Made by a program: the position numbers and the translations under genes. Shown piece after piece: positions 24,120-29,409 of a stretch of DNA of 29,409 bases. The notes under the pieces were generated by a model. That model did no database searches and was not told the origin of the DNA. It saw only the letters and a program-made list of their open reading frames with translations. The stretch lies in assembly GCA_964550025.1 (NCBI GenBank), contig CAZJYI010000137.1:1-29409 (forward strand). Direction: 5' to 3'. The first letter of the stretch is position 1; every line of letters starts with the position of its first letter. Source of the stretch: CAZJYI01 sp964550025. Lineage in GTDB: Bacteria > Verrucomicrobiota > Kiritimatiellia > UBA8416 > CAYOBW01.

Positions 24120-27100
24120 ATGAAGAAACGGCTTCTTTGTACCCTGCTTGCCCTGGTGATTTGGGCCCCGCTCTCGCATGCCACCGGTTGGAAGCCCAAT
24201 GTCCGGGAGGGTTCGGACATTGTCATGAAGGACCACCGCTGGCCGAGATGGGACAAGGGCACCTACTACTGCTTCTGGTACATGAGCTTCGTTCCCGGCC
24301 ATCCCCGCCTCGGCAACTTGTACGGCGGCATCGCCGTCGGCGGGCCGGAGAAACCACCCGGCATGTTCATGTCCTACTGGGGCGAAGTGAAGCCGGTCTA
24401 CGTCGGTGAGTACTTCTACCCACATGGGTACGGCGCGGAAGGCGCCTCGGGCGGGGCCCACGGTGAAGCCCTGTTCCTGCGTCCCAATGCGTGGTTCCGC
24501 TTCGTGAAACGGATCTTCTCCCCAGCCGAGCCGGGCACGGACGCCGCGTATGTGGGATGGTGGGTCAAGGACCTCGAGAAGAACGTGTGGCATACGCATA
24601 GCGTGGTTCAGCTCCCGGCCCGCGCAGCCGGTTTCAAGGGCAACTCAGGCTTTGTCGAAGCCCTGGGAGACCCCGCTACTCACCGCGCCTTCGAACGGCG
24701 GCTTGGGTACTGCCGCAAGGACCGCGAATGGCACAAGGCAAACACCGTCGGCGTCAGCGGCAAGCGGTTCTTCAAGGTGATCGAAGATGGTACCGTGCTC
24801 CGCTACGACCGCGCCCAGCCCGACTCCGCCGGCGGCGGAAAGGGCGAATTCACGGTCACTCAGCCGGATGCTCCGACCCTCGACGCGCCCGCCATAGAGG
24901 GCGCCGAAGCCGCGGCCCTGGGCAATCAGGTATCCGTCAGGTGGGCGATCCCGGCACCCGCCGCGCCCCAACTCGGTTACAAGCTCGAACTGTTCGGAAA
25001 CGGTGGGACGGCGGGCAATCCGATCTCGACAGCGCGGGACAATGCGCCGTTCGTCCTCGCCCGCCGCCTGGATGCGCCGCAAGCCGTGAAGAGCGTGCGC
25101 ATAACCGTGACCGATATCTTCGACCAGCAGGCCTCGGCGTCGGTTCGTGTGACCGCTCCGACGCTCCTGCCGGCCGTGAAAGCGCGTGATCTGTGCCCCG
25201 GACTCGCGTACGCCTACTACGAGGCACCCGGGAAAACCGATTGGACTCGGCTACCCGACGTGGCGGCACTCAAGCCCGTGAAACAGGGCGTCGTGGGCAC
25301 ATTGGACGATACGGTACAGGGCGAGCGCTACCGGAACTACGCCATGCGCTACCATGGCTTTCTCAAGGTTCCCGCCGACGGCCTGTACGTCTTCTCCATG
25401 GGGACCTGCGACGGTAGCCGCCTGAGCCTTGGCGGCCGCGTCATCGCTGACGACGACGGACTCCACGGCATGGCCACCAGGCAGTATCCGGTGGCCTTGA
25501 AGGGGGGGCTGCACGCCATCGAGTTGCTCTACTTCAAGGGGCCGAGCCGCCGCCATGGGGGACATGCCTATCTGGCGGACAAACTCTCCGTGAGCTGGGA
25601 AGGGCCGGGCTTCGGCCCGCGCAAACTCACCAGCGCGGACTTCATGCGCAGGAATGCCGCCATTCCCTCGCTCAACCTGACCCTGAAAGGCACGCTCATC
25701 GACGGTGTGCTCGACGACAACCTCGTCGAGATCGTGCCGGACATCGATCTACTTGGCCGCCGGCTCACCAGGGTGCAGCTCTACAGCGGTCGCAAGGTCA
25801 TCAAGAGTGCGTCCGGCGACAACCCGACCTTCAAGCTGCTGCTCCCGGCGGGCAAGAACCGTGTGCACGCCCGGCTGTGGTACGATGAATCCTGTTCCGT
25901 CGACTCCGGCAACGCGCTGGAGTTCGAAACCCGGGATCGCACCGAGGGGCCGTGGACGTTCACCCGGCTGGGCCACAAGTTCCCCATTGCCGTGCGCTAC
26001 GAGGACGGCGCGGCGTCGTTCAGCGGAGAAGGCTTCTACGTTGGTACCCGAAAGGTAACGGGCGACTTCACCATGACGGCCCGCATTGCCGACATCACGT
26101 TGCGTACTCGTGAGAACGGAATCCACGGCGGCAACTGGTTGGGACTCTACACGAGCAATGTGGGGCGTCAGCGCGAGGGACAGGGCATTGAATCCACGTT
26201 CAACCAGTGGGGCTACGGCCTCTACCGGACGGCGGGCGGCGGCATGCGCGGCTCCGCCGATTTTCCGGACCTGGGCGGCGGTCGCATGTCGCGTGAGGCC
26301 TTTCCCAACCCCGACCATCCCTGGCTGCGTATCGTTCGGCGCGGCTCACGCTTCATGTCCTTCACCTCCGAGGACGGCAACGCCTGGCACAAGGTTGAGG
26401 AACGACTCTCCAAGAACTTCACCCCGGAGCAGTACGTGGGGGTTTGCTTTCGCGCCGTGCCGGGCAAGGGACGCGGTGTGTTCCAGGGGACGATCGCCAA
26501 CATGGCCTTGGCCCGGGGAGAGGCGCCCGAAGAGGTCCGCGGGAAGCCTCGCGCGGCCGACCTGCGTCTTGAGAACCGCATCACGGCCGTCGTGCAGGCG
26601 CCCGGCGATTCCAACATCCTCTATGCGCGCAGCCCGACGCGAGGTCTGCTGGTATCCCGGGACCGCGGCGCCACCTGGAAGCCCGCCAACGGCAATCTCA
26701 AAGCCGCCGAGGCGCTGGCCGTGCGCTCGGTTGCGGTGCATCCCACGGATGCGAAGATCGTCCTGCGTGCCGGCGGGATACGCGATGGTGGCGCTCTGAA
26801 AAGCGGTCTGTGGCGGAGCGCGGATGCCGGCGAGACGTGGAAGCTCGTCACCGATGAGATCGATGCTGATGGCCGCGGTCCCACCACGCCGTTCGGTGAG
26901 ATCATCTCGTTCTCCACGGAAGACCCCAACCTTGTGGCCGCCGGCGGCGAAACCGCGGGGGTGTTCCTGAGCAAGGATGCGGGCTTGACCTGGGCGTCTG
27001 CCGGGTTGGCCGGCGAACGTATCACCTGCCTGCAGTTCGTTCCCAAGACCTCGACCCTGATCGTCGGGACTTGTGCCGACAGCGAGTTCAGGACCATGGG

Positions 27101-27653
27101 GTTGGGCGAACCGTGGAAGCCCGGCGCCGCGCCCGGCCGGATCTACCGGGGGGACTACAGGAACGGCAAGCTGCAACTGCGCAAAGCGGCTGAGGCCGAG
27201 CAGTTCGGTGTGCTCAATATCGGCGCGGGCTCCCATCCGAACTTTTCGAGCTTTGCCACCACTCGCGGCCTGTACTACACGTGGCAACGCGATATCGCAT
27301 TCGTCCAACGCCGATACCACATCCCGGCCGATGTGTTCTGCACGGCGCTCGGCGCCCGCCTGTTCCGCAAGCCGTACGGCAACCGCAAGGCCGACATTCG
27401 CACCTACGTGGACACCTATGCCGCTCCGTTCTCAGCCGACACGCCCGGCGTGTACCTCTGCCGGGATCGGACGCACCACCGGTGGGCGGCCTTGCCGAGC
27501 CAATCCGACGAGAAGCTGGACGCCGGGATCTCGTGCATCGCGCCGGATCGGGACGACCCCGACGTTCTCTTCGTGTGCAACACAGGCGGTATCCACAGGA
27601 GCACGGACGGGGGAAAGACGTTCCGACTCGTGTGCAGCAGCCCGGCAGAGTAA
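24120..27653 (+). CDS. Exported DUF3472-PA14-lectin-like-BNR multidomain protein
   Basis: The ATG at 24120 gives 1177 residues beginning with signal peptide MKKRLLCTLLALVIWAPLSHA; AAGGAA lies about 10 bases ahead. Order of domains: a DUF3472-like region (about 25-220) with TYYCFWYMSFVPG and YFYPHGYGAEGASGG; a linker with Fn3-like features (about 250-350); a PA14-like domain (about 357-509) with YRNYAMRYHGFLKVPADGLY and IELLYFKG; a DUF1349/concanavalin-like domain (about 610-800) with GDFTMTARI and WLRIVRRGSRFMSF; then a sialidase-like propeller with Asp-box motifs VSRDRGATWK, RSADAGETWK, LSKDAGLTWAS and RSTDGGKTF. PA14 and lectin-like parts suggest sugar binding. The BNR propeller may be enzymatic or structural, and no catalytic residues are clear. 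Confidence 0.85.
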   Translation: MKKRLLCTLLALVIWAPLSHATGWKPNVREGSDIVMKDHRWPRWDKGTYYCFWYMSFVPGHPRLGNLYGGIAVGGPEKPPGMFMSYWGEVKPVYVGEYFYPHGYGAEGASGGAHGEALFLRPNAWFRFVKRIFSPAEPGTDAAYVGWWVKDLEKNVWHTHSVVQLPARAAGFKGNSGFVEALGDPATHRAFERRLGYCRKDREWHKANTVGVSGKRFFKVIEDGTVLRYDRAQPDSAGGGKGEFTVTQPDAPTLDAPAIEGAEAAALGNQVSVRWAIPAPAAPQLGYKLELFGNGGTAGNPISTARDNAPFVLARRLDAPQAVKSVRITVTDIFDQQASASVRVTAPTLLPAVKARDLCPGLAYAYYEAPGKTDWTRLPDVAALKPVKQGVVGTLDDTVQGERYRNYAMRYHGFLKVPADGLYVFSMGTCDGSRLSLGGRVIADDDGLHGMATRQYPVALKGGLHAIELLYFKGPSRRHGGHAYLADKLSVSWEGPGFGPRKLTSADFMRRNAAIPSLNLTLKGTLIDGVLDDNLVEIVPDIDLLGRRLTRVQLYSGRKVIKSASGDNPTFKLLLPAGKNRVHARLWYDESCSVDSGNALEFETRDRTEGPWTFTRLGHKFPIAVRYEDGAASFSGEGFYVGTRKVTGDFTMTARIADITLRTRENGIHGGNWLGLYTSNVGRQREGQGIESTFNQWGYGLYRTAGGGMRGSADFPDLGGGRMSREAFPNPDHPWLRIVRRGSRFMSFTSEDGNAWHKVEERLSKNFTPEQYVGVCFRAVPGKGRGVFQGTIANMALARGEAPEEVRGKPRAADLRLENRITAVVQAPGDSNILYARSPTRGLLVSRDRGATWKPANGNLKAAEALAVRSVAVHPTDAKIVLRAGGIRDGGALKSGLWRSADAGETWKLVTDEIDADGRGPTTPFGEIISFSTEDPNLVAAGGETAGVFLSKDAGLTWASAGLAGERITCLQFVPKTSTLIVGTCADSEFRTMGLGEPWKPGAAPGRIYRGDYRNGKLQLRKAAEAEQFGVLNIGAGSHPNFSSFATTRGLYYTWQRDIAFVQRRYHIPADVFCTALGARLFRKPYGNRKADIRTYVDTYAAPFSADTPGVYLCRDRTHHRWAALPSQSDEKLDAGISCIAPDRDDPDVLFVCNTGGIHRSTDGGKTFRLVCSSPAE

Positions 27654-27664
27654 CGGCGGCCGGG

Positions 27665-27801
27665 CGCATCTGCGATTCGTTGCGCAAGCTTGTTGTCCCG
27701 CCGGGGACCGCCTCACGGCGGAACTACGAACGCCGGCGCACCCGTTTGTAGTGCGCTCGTAAGAGCGTCCCCCACTCAGAGCGCAACGAATCGCAGATGC
27801 G
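27665..27801. repeat. 135-bp element with perfect 21-bp terminal inverted repeats
   Basis: The arms at 27665-27685 and 27781-27801 are exact reverse complements (CGCATCTGCGATTCGTTGCG plus one more base). The interior has smaller hairpins, including CGCTC-GTAA-GAGCG and a GTTGTCCCGCC/GGCGGAACTAC near-repeat. No target-site duplication is evident. It lies between the BNR protein and the transporter. It could be a MITE-like or REP-like element or a processed hairpin in a shared transcript. The rest of 27654-27975 shows no gene. Confidence 0.7.
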
Positions 27802-27975
27802 GCCACGGGGACCGGCTTGCCACCTTGAACCTTGCACCATCGGCCCAATCTCCCATAGGCTCTCCGTACGAAAAGCGCATCTTCCGACACGCATCCGGGG
27901 CGTGCACCCGGCCTCTCGGAACGGGAAGACCCCATCGCGCTGTGTGATGTACGTTTCGATGAGAAGGGGAGTGAT

Positions 27976-29388
27976 ATGAACAGAAGGTGGATTGGGGCTT
28001 TGGCTTGTGCGGCGGTGGGAGTGCTCCTGGCGGTTCTCAAGCCGATCGCATCTCTGGAACCGTTGGGGCACCACGTGCTCATGGGACTCATGGTCGGGGT
28101 GGGGTTCTGGATCTTCCAGCCGGGGAAGATGCCGTTTGCGGCGGCTTCCTGCCTGGTCATGGCCATCTTCCTGGCGGCCGGCGTTCCCGGGAAGCTGGTG
28201 TTCACGGGGCTAACCAAGGATGCCATCTGGATCCTGATCCCTGCCACGGCGTTCGGCTTTGTGCTGACCAAGACCGGGCTGGGCCGGCGATTGGCACTGC
28301 TGGTGATCAAGACCTTCAAGCCAACCTATCTCAACATGACTTTCGCCTGGCTCATCATCGGGCTGATCCTCTCTGCGTTCACCCCGTCCATCCTGATCCG
28401 TATCGCCATCGTCATGCCGATTGCGGCGGGCTGCGCGAGCACGCTCAAGCTTGAACCGGGATCGAAAGGGAACGCCTTTATCCTGCTGATTGCCTGGGCC
28501 ATGGCGGTGATTCCCGGCTCGGGCTGGCTCACCGGTTCGCTGTGGGGGCCCATCACCATGGGGATGTACGGGAAGGCCGAAGGGCTGGCGGGCGTTTGTA
28601 CCGCGGGGGAGTGGGTGCGGGTGATGATGCTGCCCATGTGTCTCCTCACCGGGCTGATTGTCCTGGGGCTCTACCTGGTTCTGAAACCCGGCAAGTTGGC
28701 GGCGCAGTCCCGCGACGCGTTCATCCGGGAGTACCGGGAGCTCGGCGCATGGAGCCGGAACGAGAAGCTGGCGACGCTGATCCTGGTGGCGACCTTCCTG
28801 CTGTTCCTGACTTCGCGGTTTCACGGGCTGGGCGCCGTGCCGGTCTGCCTTGGGGCCTTCTTCCTGCTGTTCGCGGTGGAGGTGCTGGAACCCAGGGACA
28901 TCGCCGGTGGCGTGGCCTGGAACCTGATCCTCTTTCTCGGCTGTGTCCTGGCCCTGCCGGCCATCTTCGCCAACGACGACGTCGGCATCTCGCTCCTGAT
29001 CAAGGGGGCGCTCTCCCCGCTTCTCTCACACCTGGGGCGGAACCCGTGGCTGTTCGTCATGCTCGTACCGCTGATCATGTTTGCCTGGCGCTTTCTGGAC
29101 ATCGCCTGGATGATCCCGACCATGGCACTGCTGGTGGCCATGCTGCCGAGCATCCACACGGAGTTCGGCATCCACCCGCTGGTGACGAGCTGCCTGATGA
29201 TCATGGCCGGGAACTTCGCGTTCCTGCACTACATGCAGCCGTTCGCGCTGATGGGCTCGGCCCTCGCCAAGGAACGAACGTGGACCCCGAACCAGCTCCT
29301 CCGCTACGGCGTGGTCTACCTCGTCGGCTGCTTGATCACCCTCGCCGTCAGTATGGTCTACTGGCAGGCGATCGGGCTGGTGAAGTAG
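27976..29388 (+). CDS. DASS/SLC13-family anion transporter
   Basis: This 470-residue membrane protein has about eleven hydrophobic segments, starting with WIGALACAAVGVLLAVL. It resembles the divalent anion:Na+ symporter (DASS/SLC13) family, which takes up dicarboxylates, citrate or sulfate with sodium ions. Family-like features are FTPSILIRIAIVMPIAAGC in the middle and MIMAGNFAFLHYMQPFALMG near the C-terminus, each in a re-entrant-loop position where the family binds sodium and the carboxylate. GGGGAGTGAT precedes the ATG. It follows the BNR-containing gene by 322 bases, including a 135-bp inverted-repeat element. It may import products of glycan breakdown or sulfate, which the sequence does not show. 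The stop is near the window end. Confidence 0.85.
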   Translation: MNRRWIGALACAAVGVLLAVLKPIASLEPLGHHVLMGLMVGVGFWIFQPGKMPFAAASCLVMAIFLAAGVPGKLVFTGLTKDAIWILIPATAFGFVLTKTGLGRRLALLVIKTFKPTYLNMTFAWLIIGLILSAFTPSILIRIAIVMPIAAGCASTLKLEPGSKGNAFILLIAWAMAVIPGSGWLTGSLWGPITMGMYGKAEGLAGVCTAGEWVRVMMLPMCLLTGLIVLGLYLVLKPGKLAAQSRDAFIREYRELGAWSRNEKLATLILVATFLLFLTSRFHGLGAVPVCLGAFFLLFAVEVLEPRDIAGGVAWNLILFLGCVLALPAIFANDDVGISLLIKGALSPLLSHLGRNPWLFVMLVPLIMFAWRFLDIAWMIPTMALLVAMLPSIHTEFGIHPLVTSCLMIMAGNFAFLHYMQPFALMGSALAKERTWTPNQLLRYGVVYLVGCLITLAVSMVYWQAIGLVK

Positions 29389-29409
29389 CCCGCCTCACGG
29401 CTGACCCCG

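Overview
ORGANISM. The window is GC-rich. Nothing in it is a taxonomic marker. The right-hand two thirds hold very large signal-peptide proteins built from repeated modules, a CE6/SASA-type esterase, a GH99/WbsX-like hydrolase, a DUF3472-PA14-BNR protein and a DASS-family transporter. Together with integron cassettes this suggests a polysaccharide-degrading bacterium of the PVC group (Kiritimatiellota, Lentisphaerota or Planctomycetota type). That placement is inference. A 100-N scaffold gap (7462-7561) shows the sequence is a draft assembly, probably a MAG. LEFT REGION, 1-6115: accessory DNA. I see a degraded integron-like locus read on the minus strand. Six palindromic sites of 57-64 bp share one attC architecture: an AAC-ending core, a short unpaired spacer, an inner arm usually carrying one extra base, and a GTT-starting core. 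Four lie in a left array, separating a small ORF, a phosphotransferase, a methyltransferase and a GNAT acetyltransferase. Two lie in a right array, separating a HicB remnant, a VapBC toxin-antitoxin pair and a small secreted protein. Between the arrays are a palindrome that could be attI, a tyrosine-recombinase remnant with internal and 5' loss, three 22-bp direct repeats that may be an IS end, and an orphan ORF. The region ends with a WYL-domain remnant and a tRNA 3' fragment at 6088-6115, a likely island border. MIDDLE REGION, 6139-20135: three tightly spaced minus-strand genes encode exported proteins of 1588, 705 and 2341 residues. They are built from about 215-residue modules with the core motif TGNIEFWPSNY. 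By sequence signature the modules fall into types A, B and C. The 1588-residue protein is (AB)x3-C and the 705-residue protein is ABC. The 2341-residue protein is LamG, CE6/SASA esterase, two FN3, three further modules with two Ig-like spacers, then ABC. All three therefore end in A-B-C. I know no named family for this module, and it is the best candidate here for something undescribed. RIGHT REGION, 20287-29388: a decayed GH127-like gene, a 64-bp palindrome, a GH99/WbsX-like hydrolase (minus strand), then on the plus strand a small exported protein, the DUF3472/PA14/BNR protein, a 135-bp inverted-repeat element and a DASS transporter. A plausible joint reading is that exported proteins bind and trim a complex, possibly acetylated, glycan, and the transporter takes up an organic anion. 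The sequence does not prove the substrate.
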